This document shows positions 34,296 through 41,993 of a DNA stretch of 64,000 nucleotides, in pieces (positions within the stretch are counted from its first letter, which is position 1; every line of letters starts with the position of its first letter). Origin of the DNA: Actinomycetes bacterium. Its GTDB lineage: Bacteria; Actinomycetota; Actinomycetes; Streptosporangiales; Streptosporangiaceae. The position numbers were made by a program, and so were the translations under genes. Below the pieces are notes generated by a model. That model was not told where the DNA came from. It worked only from the letters and a program-made list of their open reading frames with translations, and did not search any database. The stretch lies in the NCBI GenBank assembly GCA_025964575.1, contig JAOPYO010000335.1:1-64000 (forward strand), in the 5' to 3' direction.

Positions 34296-34930
34296 GCGTG
34301 CTCTCCCGCCCCGCGGCCGTCGACCGGACCAACCAGCTGGTGGTCTACCGGGACGACGGTCCGATCAGTGGCTTCCTGGGCCGGTTGGCGCAGGGTAATC
34401 TGCCGCCGCTGCTGCCCGTCCTGGTCGCCGCCGCGATCACCCTCGTGCTGCTGATCGCCGGAGTCGGCGGCAAGAGCAATCCGGCGCTGTTCGCCCCGGT
34501 GGTGGCGCTGCTGCTCACCGGCCCGGCCTCCACCCACCCGCACGACGGCCGCCTGGACTGGCTCGTACCGCCCCTGATGCGGGCGATCGAGTATGGTTAC
34601 CTGGCTGTCCTCGGGTTCACGAACGGCGTGTCGGAACCGCTGATCTACGTACTGATCGCGGTACTGGCCTACCACCACTACGACACCGTGTACCGCACCC
34701 GGCAGAAGCTCTGGCCGCAGGAATGGGTCTCCCGGGCCGGCTTGGGCTGGGAGGGTCGCATGCTCATCGTGGCGGCCGCCGGCTTCGTTGGTGCGCTGCC
34801 GTTCGTGTATGCGGCACTCGCCGCCTACCTTGGCGTTTTGTTCGTTGTCGAGAGCGTCCTTACCTGGACGCGCACCGATCGCGGTAGTGGCGTGATGGTC
34901 AATCTCGAAGAGGAGGAGGAAGCCCAATGA
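34292..34930 (+). CDS. DUF5941 membrane protein
   Basis: 212 aa with about five hydrophobic segments (roughly 36-56, 66-80, 96-122, 150-168, 172-188). Other readable features are the N-terminal QLVVYRDDGPISGFLGRLAQG, a central AYHHYDTVYRTRQ and an acidic tail (NLEEEEEAQ). It matches the DUF5941 type found beside CDP-alcohol phosphotransferases in actinomycetes. ATGA overlaps tie it to the genes on both sides, so it is probably a membrane partner of the transferases. Function unknown. Confidence 0.75.
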   Translation: MSVLSRPAAVDRTNQLVVYRDDGPISGFLGRLAQGNLPPLLPVLVAAAITLVLLIAGVGGKSNPALFAPVVALLLTGPASTHPHDGRLDWLVPPLMRAIEYGYLAVLGFTNGVSEPLIYVLIAVLAYHHYDTVYRTRQKLWPQEWVSRAGLGWEGRMLIVAAAGFVGALPFVYAALAAYLGVLFVVESVLTWTRTDRGSGVMVNLEEEEEAQ

Positions 34931-35685
34931 TCGGCATGGTGCTCGCAGCAGGTGCGGGACGAAGGTTGCGCCCGTACACGGACACGCTGCCCAAGGCGCT
35001 GGTCCCGGTGGCCTCAGATGCCGCGGGTGAGACCACGATTCTCGACATCGCACTGAGCAACCTGGCCGAGGTCGGGTTGACCGACGTCGTCATCGTCGTC
35101 GGTTACTGCGCGAACGCCGTCGTAGAGCGGCAGGCCGCGCTGGAGGCGGAGTACGGCGTCACGATCACCCTCGTCCACAACGACAAGGCCGAAGAGTGGA
35201 ACAACGCCTACTCCATGTGGCTGGCCCGTGAGTACTTCGCTAAGGGCGTCCTCATGGTCAACGGGGACACGGTGCATCCGGTGAGCATCGAGAAAACCCT
35301 ATTGTCCCGCAGGGGACCGGACATCCTCCTGGCCGTGGACAATGTGAAAACGCTGGCCGACGAGGAGATGAAGACCACTCTCGACGCCTCCGGGAATCTG
35401 CGGCGGATCACCAAGCTGATGGACCCCGCAGAGGCCTACGGGGAGTACATCGGCGCGACGCTGATCGAGCCCGCCGCCGCGCAAGCCCTCGCCGAAGCGT
35501 TGGAAGCGACCTGGAAGCGCGACCCGGACCTCTATTACGAGGACGGCTACCAGGAGCTGGTGAACCGCGGTGGCACGATCGCGGTGGCCCCGATCGGTGT
35601 CGTCGACTGGGTCGAGGTCGACAACCACGACGACCTGGCCAAGGCCCGCGTCATTGCCAAGGGGTACCGCGTAGGAGCCCACTGA
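34927..35685 (+). CDS. LicC-like phosphoalcohol cytidylyltransferase
   Basis: 252 aa, a GT-A-fold nucleotidyltransferase. GMVLAAGAGRRLRPYTDTLPKAL is split over the nucleotide loop and lysine; NNAYSMWLAREYF and GVLMVNGDTVHP follow, as in phosphocholine cytidylyltransferases (LicC). It probably transfers CMP to a small phospho-alcohol. The next gene encodes a glycerol-1-phosphate dehydrogenase-like enzyme, so CDP-glycerol of the sn-1 series is a reasonable guess for the product, but choline- or inositol-type substrates are not excluded. It overlaps both neighbours. Confidence 0.8.
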   Translation: MIGMVLAAGAGRRLRPYTDTLPKALVPVASDAAGETTILDIALSNLAEVGLTDVVIVVGYCANAVVERQAALEAEYGVTITLVHNDKAEEWNNAYSMWLAREYFAKGVLMVNGDTVHPVSIEKTLLSRRGPDILLAVDNVKTLADEEMKTTLDASGNLRRITKLMDPAEAYGEYIGATLIEPAAAQALAEALEATWKRDPDLYYEDGYQELVNRGGTIAVAPIGVVDWVEVDNHDDLAKARVIAKGYRVGAH

Positions 35686-36758
35686 TGCCGCTGCTGACCA
35701 GGATGCTGAGCGCGCCGCTGTCGATCGACGTGCGGCGTGGAGCGATCCAGGACCTGGGCACGTTGCTCGCCGACCGGCGGATCGCCACCGAGGGACGGGT
35801 GGCGGTCGCCGTCGGTCCTGGCCAGGGTGACGCCATCGCCGAGGACATCGCGCCCTCCCTGGGTTCCGCCGAGGTGTTCAGGGTCGGTGGCGGGACCGTG
35901 GACGAGGCGGTAGCGCTCTCGTCGAAGCTGCGCGGCGGCTCCTATGAGGCGCTGGTCGGCATCGGCGGCGGCAAGACGATCGACGTGGCGAAGTACGCGG
36001 CGACGCTGGCCGGCATTCCGATGGTCTCGGTGGCCACCAACCTGTCGCACGACGGCATCTGCTCGCCGGTGGCGTCGCTGGAGCACGACAAGGGCAAGGG
36101 TTCGTTCGGCGTCGCACTCCCGATCGCCATGGTCGTCGACCTGGACTATGTACGGGCGGCGCCCGCCCGGCTGGTGCGCTCCGGGATCGGGGACGTGATC
36201 AGCAACCTGTCCGCGGTGGCGGACTGGGAGCTGTCCCACAGCGAGCAGGGCGACCCCATCGACCGGTTGGCGCTCACCCTGGCCCGCACCGCCGCCGAGG
36301 CCCTGCTCTACCAGCCGAAGTCGATCGAGTCCGATGACTTCCTGACCGTGTTGGCCGAGGGGCTGGTGCTGTCGGGGTTGTCGATGTCGTGCGCCGGGTC
36401 CTCCAGGCCGTCCAGCGGCGGCGATCACGAGATCCTGCACGCCGTCGACGCGCTGTACCCCGGCACCGCCAACCACGGTGAGCTGGCGGGCATCGGCGCG
36501 TTGTTCTGTTTCTTCCTGCGTCACCAATACTTCGGCGAGGACCCCGAGCGAGCCCTTACGGTCGCCGAGTGCCTGGCCAGGCACGAGCTCCCGCTAGTGC
36601 CTTCTGACATCGGCCTCACCGAAGACGAGTTCGCCCGGGCCGTGGTCCACGCCCCGGAGACGCGCCCCGGCCGATACACCATCCTCGAGCACTTGGGCCT
36701 CGACGAGAGCGCGGCCCTGAAGGCGGTAGGAGACTATGTCAACGCCTACGGACGCTGA
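35685..36758 (+). CDS. sn-Glycerol-1-phosphate dehydrogenase-like enzyme (iron-containing ADH superfamily)
   Basis: 357 aa. NAD(P) motif GIGGGKTIDVAKYAA (Gly94-Asp100 region), SHDGICSP with Asp123, SSGGDHEILHAVD with His248 and NHGELAGIG with His264. These match the metal ligands of EgsA/AraM-type glycerol-1-phosphate dehydrogenases. Such enzymes reduce dihydroxyacetone phosphate to sn-glycerol-1-phosphate, the archaeal stereoisomer. The start shares a base with the previous stop, and the end overlaps the next gene by 23 bases. The related 2-deoxy-scyllo-inosose and 3-dehydroquinate synthases lack these motifs, so I favour the G1PDH type. Confidence 0.82.
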   Translation: MPLLTRMLSAPLSIDVRRGAIQDLGTLLADRRIATEGRVAVAVGPGQGDAIAEDIAPSLGSAEVFRVGGGTVDEAVALSSKLRGGSYEALVGIGGGKTIDVAKYAATLAGIPMVSVATNLSHDGICSPVASLEHDKGKGSFGVALPIAMVVDLDYVRAAPARLVRSGIGDVISNLSAVADWELSHSEQGDPIDRLALTLARTAAEALLYQPKSIESDDFLTVLAEGLVLSGLSMSCAGSSRPSSGGDHEILHAVDALYPGTANHGELAGIGALFCFFLRHQYFGEDPERALTVAECLARHELPLVPSDIGLTEDEFARAVVHAPETRPGRYTILEHLGLDESAALKAVGDYVNAYGR

Positions 36759-37698
36759 CTCGCCGCACCAGGCGGGGGCGCCTGGCCCTGATGGCTTGCC
36801 TGGTTCTATGGGGACGCCAGGCCCTGGTGGCTCGCCCGGTCCCACGGGAGCGCCAGGCCCTGGCGGCTCGCCTGGTTCCGCGGGGACGCCAGGCACCGCC
36901 GGCGTGGGAGGCCCCACCCGGCGGTCCGCGTCGGTCGCCGACGTCCGGGCGGGCGGTCAGCCTCCCGGGCTGAAGGACCGGCGCAACGAGGAGCACTGGG
37001 CGGGCCGCATCTACATGCGCTCGCTGTCGCCCTATTTCAGCTGGATGTTCCTGCGCCTGGGCTTCTCACCGAACCAGCTGACTTACCTGATGATCGTGTG
37101 CGGCATCGGGGCGGGTGTGGCCACCGGTCTGTGGTCGGGCCTGACCGGCGCGATCGTGACGGCGTTGCTGGTGCAGCTGTATCTGCTACTGGACTGCTCG
37201 GACGGCGAGGTCGCCCGGTTCACCGGCCGGACCTCGGTGGCCGGCGTCTATCTGGACCGGCTCGGACACTACTTCTCCGAGGTCTCTCTGCTCATCGGGC
37301 TCGGATTCCGTGCCCAGGGTGCCGTGACCAACGGTGGCTGGGTGGAACTGGGCCTGATCGGTGCCCTCGGCGCGGCGCTGATCAAGGCCGAGACCGACAA
37401 CGTGGTGGTGGCGCGGGCCAAGTCGGGTCTGCCGGCCGAGCCGGTGGGCGGCGACCGGGCGGCGCGCCCCCGGTCGACCGGTCTGGCGCTGGCCCGCCAG
37501 GCGACGGCCGCGCTGCGTTTCCACCGGATCATCGGCGCGGTCGAGCTGTCCCTGCTGATCGTGCTCGCCGCCGTGATCGACAGGCTGGCCGGGGGGTTGC
37601 CCGCCACCCGGGTGCTCGCGGTCGCCGTGGCCGTCGTGGCAGCGCTGCAGACGGTCCTGCACTTCGTCAGCATCGTCGCCTCGCGGAGGCTCAAGTGA
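36736..37698 (+). CDS. CDP-alcohol phosphotransferase with collagen-like N-terminus
   Basis: 320 aa. Residues 14-61 are sixteen perfect Gly-X-Y triplets rich in Pro; then a linker; residues 95-320 form a multi-helix CDP-alcohol transferase. The signature reads Asp153, Asp156-Gly157, Ala160-Arg161, Gly170, Asp174 and then His178 where the last catalytic Asp is expected. The start is ATG 36736, with AGGAG five bases upstream, inside the end of the dehydrogenase gene, so translation of the triplets is likely. It could transfer a phospho-alcohol to a lipid or sugar acceptor; the His change may alter chemistry. Confidence 0.85.
   Translation: MSTPTDADSPHQAGAPGPDGLPGSMGTPGPGGSPGPTGAPGPGGSPGSAGTPGTAGVGGPTRRSASVADVRAGGQPPGLKDRRNEEHWAGRIYMRSLSPYFSWMFLRLGFSPNQLTYLMIVCGIGAGVATGLWSGLTGAIVTALLVQLYLLLDCSDGEVARFTGRTSVAGVYLDRLGHYFSEVSLLIGLGFRAQGAVTNGGWVELGLIGALGAALIKAETDNVVVARAKSGLPAEPVGGDRAARPRSTGLALARQATAALRFHRIIGAVELSLLIVLAAVIDRLAGGLPATRVLAVAVAVVAALQTVLHFVSIVASRRLK
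36775..36918 (+). repeat. Collagen-like Gly-X-Y coding repeat
   Basis: Sixteen triplets (GAP GPD GLP, and onward to GPT) encoded by an imperfect 36-bp DNA repeat, of which units such as acgccaggccctggtggctc recur with small changes. Such tracts vary in copy number between strains in other bacteria. Confidence 0.85.
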
Positions 37699-37738
37699 CC
37701 CCCTGGTGTAAACAACTGGGAGATCACATCCCGATAGC

Positions 37739-37790
37739 CGTGATCTTGCACAAGGGTGTCATCGAGATGACAGACTCGTACAAGATCACG
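37739..37790 (+). promoter_or_regulatory. Large imperfect hairpin upstream of a GT2 gene
   Basis: Two 24-base arms (starting CGTGATCTTGCACAAGG and ending GTACAAGATCACG) pair at 20 of 24 positions around a CGAG tetraloop. It fills the 112-base gap before the GT2 gene, ending 20 bases before the start codon. It may be a terminator or attenuator for the operon, or an intergenic repeat; its first 13 bases also occur at 45891. Confidence 0.65.
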
Positions 37791-37810
37791 ATTGAGAAGG
37801 TGGTGGGTCG

Positions 37811-38695
37811 GTGAAGCTCTCGGTGGTCGTGCTGACCATGGGGAATCGGCCCGTGGAGCTCGAGCGGTCCGTGGCCTCCGCGCTCGCTCAGGAGAACGTC
37901 GAGATCGAGGTCGTGCTGGTCGGCAACGGTGCGGATCCGTTGCCCGCTGGTCTGCCCGACTCCTCACCGCTCGCCGACAAGCGCGTACAACTCGTACAGC
38001 TGCCGAGCAACGTGGGCATACCCGCCGGGCGTAACCGGGGGGTGGAGGCGTCCACCGGAGAGCTGGTCCTCTTCCTGGACGACGACGGGTGGTATCGCTC
38101 GACCCGGCTCGGCACCTATCTGCGGGACCGGTTCGAGGCCGACCCTTCGCTGGGGATCGTCTCGTTCCGGGTGCGGGACCCCGAGGGCGGCGCGGGGGAG
38201 CGGCGGCATGTGCCCCGGCTCCGCGCCGGCGACCCGGAGCGCTCCTCCGAGGTGACGACCTTCCTAGGCGGGGCCTGCGCCATGCGGCGCTCCGCCTTCG
38301 ACGCCGCAGGCGGGTTGCCGGAGCGCTTCTTCTACGCGCATGAGGAGACCGATCTGGCCTGGCAGGCTCTCAATGCGGGATTCCGGATCGAGTACGACGC
38401 CTCGGCCGTGATGTTCCACCCGGCGGTGCTGCCGACCCGGCACGACATGTTCTACCGCTACAACGCCCGTAACAGGGTCTGGCTGGCCAAGCGCAACCTG
38501 CCCTGGGCGCTGGCGTTCGCCTACGTCGGTGTCTGGCTGATACTGACCGTGCTGCGGGAGCGCAAGCCCTCCGCTTTGAAGCCGTGGCTCCAGGGCTTCG
38601 CCGAGGGCTGGCGCAACCCGGCGGGGGGGCGACGCCCCATCAAGTGGCGTACGGTCTGGCGGATGACCCGCATCGGCCGCCCCCCCATCATCTGA
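37811..38695 (+). CDS. Family 2 glycosyltransferase
   Basis: 294 aa from GTG 37811, preceded by AGAAGG. GT-A features: LSVVVLTMGNRPVELERSV, NVGIPAGRNRGVEAS, the DxD-like FLDDDGWY, and AHEETDLAWQALNAGF near the acceptor site. One hydrophobic segment (about 235-250) suggests a membrane anchor. It resembles rhamnosyl- or galactofuranosyl-type GT2 enzymes (SVASALAQ, GR-NRG). It is the last gene of the polyol-phosphate cluster, separated from it by a hairpin. Confidence 0.88.
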   Translation: MKLSVVVLTMGNRPVELERSVASALAQENVEIEVVLVGNGADPLPAGLPDSSPLADKRVQLVQLPSNVGIPAGRNRGVEASTGELVLFLDDDGWYRSTRLGTYLRDRFEADPSLGIVSFRVRDPEGGAGERRHVPRLRAGDPERSSEVTTFLGGACAMRRSAFDAAGGLPERFFYAHEETDLAWQALNAGFRIEYDASAVMFHPAVLPTRHDMFYRYNARNRVWLAKRNLPWALAFAYVGVWLILTVLRERKPSALKPWLQGFAEGWRNPAGGRRPIKWRTVWRMTRIGRPPII

Positions 38696-38698
38696 GGT

Positions 38699-38742
38699 GC
38701 GGAAACGCTCCCGTGGCAACGCTCCCGCGGGAGTGTTTCCGC
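38699..38742. terminator. Terminator with 14-bp stem after the GT2 gene
   Basis: GCGGAAACGCTCCC pairs with GGGAGTGTTTCCGC with one mismatch, around a 16-base loop. It starts one base after the GT2 stop and precedes the convergent helicase stop, so it probably ends both transcripts. Confidence 0.8.
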
Positions 38743-38759
38743 ATCGTGCGAGTGCCCGA

Positions 38760-38793
38760 CTCGGTCAGCTTTGGAGCTCGGTCAGCTTTGGAG
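38760..38793. repeat. 17-bp perfect tandem duplication across the HelD stop
   Basis: CTCGGTCAGCTTTGGAG occurs twice in a row. The second copy contains the leftward helicase stop codon and its last residues (LQS); the first lies just downstream. Confidence 0.9.
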
Positions 38794-41163
38794 AATGTCG
38801 TGCCACTCCGGGTCGGTGGTGAGGACGACGAGGCGCTGGGTGGCGCGGGAGACGGCGACGTACAGGGTTCGCAGGCCCGTGGGGGACTGTGCGGCGACCA
38901 GTTCGGGCGCCACGATCAGCCCCGCGTCGAACTCCAGACCCTTGGCCTCCAGCACGTCCAGCACCTGGACCCGTTCCGGGAGCCCCGCCTCCAGCTCACG
39001 CCGATTCTCGGCTGTCCAGGTGACCGAGGAGCCGCCGATCGGCGATGTCTCCAGGTCATCGAGCCCGTCGAACGAAAGAGCCGTCTGACCGTTGTCTGAG
39101 GCACTACCGGAGCCGCTACCAGGGGCAGCGAGGTCGGAGAGCGGGACGATGACACCGATCGTGCCGTCGACCTGGCCGAGGAGCGTCTCGATCTGTTCGC
39201 GAACCGCTTTGAGCAGGGCGTCGGACGCGGAGCCCGAGCCGGCCTCGGGTACGAGGCCGATGACCGGATCGTGACCGGACTTCCGTACGGCCCGGGCGGG
39301 GCGGGCCGACGGCACGGCCACCGCCAGCACCCGGGTGGCGACTGCGGCGATCTCCACGGAGTTGCGGTAGTTCGTGGTCAGTTCGAAGTTGTTCTGGGTC
39401 TGGCGGGAGCGCTCCGCCGACCGCTCGGAGCGTCCTTCCGTCCCCTGGCCGTACGCCACCGTGCCCAGGGCGGACGCCATGGCCTGCCGGGACGAGTCCA
39501 GGTCCTCCCAGGCGCTCTGCGCCGGGTCCTCCACCACGGTCCAGGTCGCCTGCCGCCCGCGCCTGCCGAGCATCCGCCACTGCATCGGGGACAGGTCCTG
39601 GGCCTCGTCCACCACGATGTGGCCGTACTCTTCGGGGTCGTCGTTGGTTCCGTCGTCGACCCGGCGAGAGCGCTCCATGCGCTCCGCCGAGGTCGTCAGC
39701 TCACGTATCGCGGACTCCCCATCACCGGCGTCCTCGCCGGTGATGATGTTGATCCCGTCGACGGTGAACGGGTCCTCGTCGTCGTCCTCCGCCCGGGTCC
39801 GGCGGGGCAGCGGGCCGAGCAGGGTGTCGATCTCGTCCAGCAGCGCGATGTCCTGATAGGAGAGGGCCTCGCCTCGGAACGACGCGGCCAGCAGTTCTGT
39901 CTGCTCCCGGTCGAGGTCACGGCCGGCCGCCTCGCGCAGGCGGGTCACATCGCCCAGAGACCGCAGCACGTCCAGCGGGCGGCGGATCGGCCACCAGGCC
40001 ACCAGGAAGTCGGTGAAGGTCCGCTGCTCCTGGACGTTCGCCACGAACTCCCGCTTCTTGATCCCAGGGGCGTCGACGAGCCCGCCGATCTCGACGAATC
40101 GGTCCCACAGGGCGTCCAGCAGCAGGTCGCGGGCACGTGACCGGGCTCGGTTGACCGAGTTGCGGCTGCGCTGGTGGACGTTGCGCCGGACCCTGTCCAG
40201 CCGCGTCCGGTCCAGCCGTACGACCACCCCCGCGTGAACCACGGTCAGCTGGTCGGGCGCGCCGGGCGCGTGGTCGGTGACCGCGCGCCGGAGCACCCGG
40301 GCCATCACCCCGGCACCCTTGATCCGCAGAAGGTCGGGGGAGTCGTGCACCGAGGCCGACGCGTCGTCGACCAGCTCCCCCAGGGAGCGCAACACGGCCG
40401 ATCCTTCGCCCAGCGACGGCAGCACCCGTTCGATGTACGCGGTGAACCGCCGGTTCGGGCCCACAACGAGCACGCCACGGGTGCCGAACCGCCGCCGGTG
40501 CCGGAACAGCAGATAGGCCACCCGGTGCAGGGCCACCGCGGTCTTGCCGGTGCCGGGCCCGCCGCGCACGATCACCGTGCCGTCGGCCGGAGCCCGGATG
40601 ACCTCGTCCTGTTCCCGCTGGATGGTCGCCACGATGTCGCGCATGGACCCGTCACGGGTACGCGCCAGCGAGGCCAGGAAGGCGCCATCACCCACGATCG
40701 TCAGATCGCCGGCGGCGGTCGGGTCCAGCAGGTCGTCCTCGATGTCGATGACCGCATGCCCGCGCGAGTGCAGCACCCGGCGGCGGATCACGTCCTGTGG
40801 GTTCTCCGGGGTCGCACGGTAGAACGCCTCGGCGGCGGGCGCCCGCCAGTCGATCACCAGTGAGTCGTGCTCACGGGTGCGCACGCCGATCCGGCCGACA
40901 TATCTGATCTCGCTGAGCTTCATATCGAGCCGACCGAACACCAGACCGTCGTCGGCGACGTCCAGTGCCTGCGCGCGCAGGGACCCCTGGTAGACCATGG
41001 CGTCCCGATCGACGAGCGAGGCCTTGGTGCCGGCGAGAGCCTGCCGGAACCCTTCCTTGATCAACCGCTGCGCGTCCTGGCGCATCTCCTCCAGGCGTGC
41101 GTACGCGATATCGACGCGCTCTTGTTCGGCGGCGATCTCCTGGTCCTTGACCCGGGACGACAT
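38782..41163 (-). CDS. HelD-type UvrD-like ATPase (RNA polymerase-associated)
   Basis: 793 aa. An N-terminal coiled-coil (about 1-60), Walker A GGPGTGKTAVALHRVAYLL, Walker B HIVVDEAQDLSPMQWRML, a TTNYRNS motif and a C-terminal RTLYVAVSRATQRLVVL. This order is that of HelD, which removes RNA polymerase from DNA or recycles stalled complexes; related HelR proteins protect actinomycetes from rifamycins. I saw no rifamycin-associated palindrome upstream, so HelR is not supported. It lies 59 bases behind the SDR gene on the same strand. Confidence 0.92.
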   Translation of the reverse strand: MSSRVKDQEIAAEQERVDIAYARLEEMRQDAQRLIKEGFRQALAGTKASLVDRDAMVYQGSLRAQALDVADDGLVFGRLDMKLSEIRYVGRIGVRTREHDSLVIDWRAPAAEAFYRATPENPQDVIRRRVLHSRGHAVIDIEDDLLDPTAAGDLTIVGDGAFLASLARTRDGSMRDIVATIQREQDEVIRAPADGTVIVRGGPGTGKTAVALHRVAYLLFRHRRRFGTRGVLVVGPNRRFTAYIERVLPSLGEGSAVLRSLGELVDDASASVHDSPDLLRIKGAGVMARVLRRAVTDHAPGAPDQLTVVHAGVVVRLDRTRLDRVRRNVHQRSRNSVNRARSRARDLLLDALWDRFVEIGGLVDAPGIKKREFVANVQEQRTFTDFLVAWWPIRRPLDVLRSLGDVTRLREAAGRDLDREQTELLAASFRGEALSYQDIALLDEIDTLLGPLPRRTRAEDDDEDPFTVDGINIITGEDAGDGESAIRELTTSAERMERSRRVDDGTNDDPEEYGHIVVDEAQDLSPMQWRMLGRRGRQATWTVVEDPAQSAWEDLDSSRQAMASALGTVAYGQGTEGRSERSAERSRQTQNNFELTTNYRNSVEIAAVATRVLAVAVPSARPARAVRKSGHDPVIGLVPEAGSGSASDALLKAVREQIETLLGQVDGTIGVIVPLSDLAAPGSGSGSASDNGQTALSFDGLDDLETSPIGGSSVTWTAENRRELEAGLPERVQVLDVLEAKGLEFDAGLIVAPELVAAQSPTGLRTLYVAVSRATQRLVVLTTDPEWHDILQS

Positions 41164-41222
41164 GCGGAGACTCCCTCGAAGACATGCAATGAACAGGTCG
41201 AAAGAGAGAGCTTATGCGTAGT

Positions 41223-41993
41223 TCAGCCGCTCGTCATGCGGGAGAGCACATGCTGGAGCAGACCAGGGACGAACCGCTTCGCTCGTACGGCCAGCCGGGC
41301 CGTCGCTCCAGGGAAGACGAACAGCTCATCGCGGGCCAGTGAGCGCTCCACCTCGTCCAGCACGACCCCGGCGGGCATGGCCTTCTGGTTGACCACGACG
41401 GACGGATCCTCTTCCGCGATCCGCCGAAACTGCGGGGTGTCCACCTGGCTCGGGCAGACGCAGCGGATCTTCACACCGCGCCCGCCGTACTCCTGATCCA
41501 GAACCTCGGCATAGGTGTTGATCGCCGCCTTGGCCGACGCGTAGGCCGACAGCTTCGGAGGCGACACCCATCCGGCCAGTGAGGAAAAGAGAATGAGCTC
41601 TCCCTGGGCTCGCTCGAGCATTCCGGGCAGCGTGGCCCGGACGACGTACACGGTGCCGAGGAAGTCGACCCGCCAGGTCCGCTCGACGTCGTCGAGTGGC
41701 TGTTCGAGAGCGGTGCCGAGCAGCGAGATCCCGGCCGCGTGCACCACCCGGTCCAGCGGTCCCGCCTCGGCCACCATCTCCTCGACGGCCTTGACGTCGG
41801 AGACGTCACAGACCCGGGTGTGCATGGTGGGGGAGCGCAGCGCGGTCCGGGCCAGCCCGGCCCCGTCCACATCGGCGGCGATGACGGCCCAGTCGGCGGC
41901 CGCCAGCCGCCGCGCGGCGAGTGCTCCCAGACCGCTGCCGGCTCCGGTGACCAACGCGGTCCGACGGGGAGCCGGCCCCTGGTGGCGGGTCAT
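41223..41993 (-). CDS. Short-chain dehydrogenase/reductase
   Basis: 256 aa from ATG 41993. Cofactor motif VTGAGSGLGALAARRLA, VHAAGISL (N-A-G equivalent), and the catalytic Ser in LFSSLAG with Tyr-x3-Lys in SAYASAKAAINTYAE. A typical classical SDR; substrate unknown, perhaps a keto or hydroxy acid. The ATGA overlap with the upstream decarboxylase-like gene shows one operon. The region just upstream of this gene and its operon partner contains a KstR-like operator, so a steroid or fatty-acid role is possible. Confidence 0.9.
   Translation of the reverse strand: MTRHQGPAPRRTALVTGAGSGLGALAARRLAAADWAVIAADVDGAGLARTALRSPTMHTRVCDVSDVKAVEEMVAEAGPLDRVVHAAGISLLGTALEQPLDDVERTWRVDFLGTVYVVRATLPGMLERAQGELILFSSLAGWVSPPKLSAYASAKAAINTYAEVLDQEYGGRGVKIRCVCPSQVDTPQFRRIAEEDPSVVVNQKAMPAGVVLDEVERSLARDELFVFPGATARLAVRAKRFVPGLLQHVLSRMTSG

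Noticed and set aside
41164-41222. Rifamycin-associated element before the helicase
   Set aside because: I looked for the GGGGCTTGC-type palindrome and did not find one.
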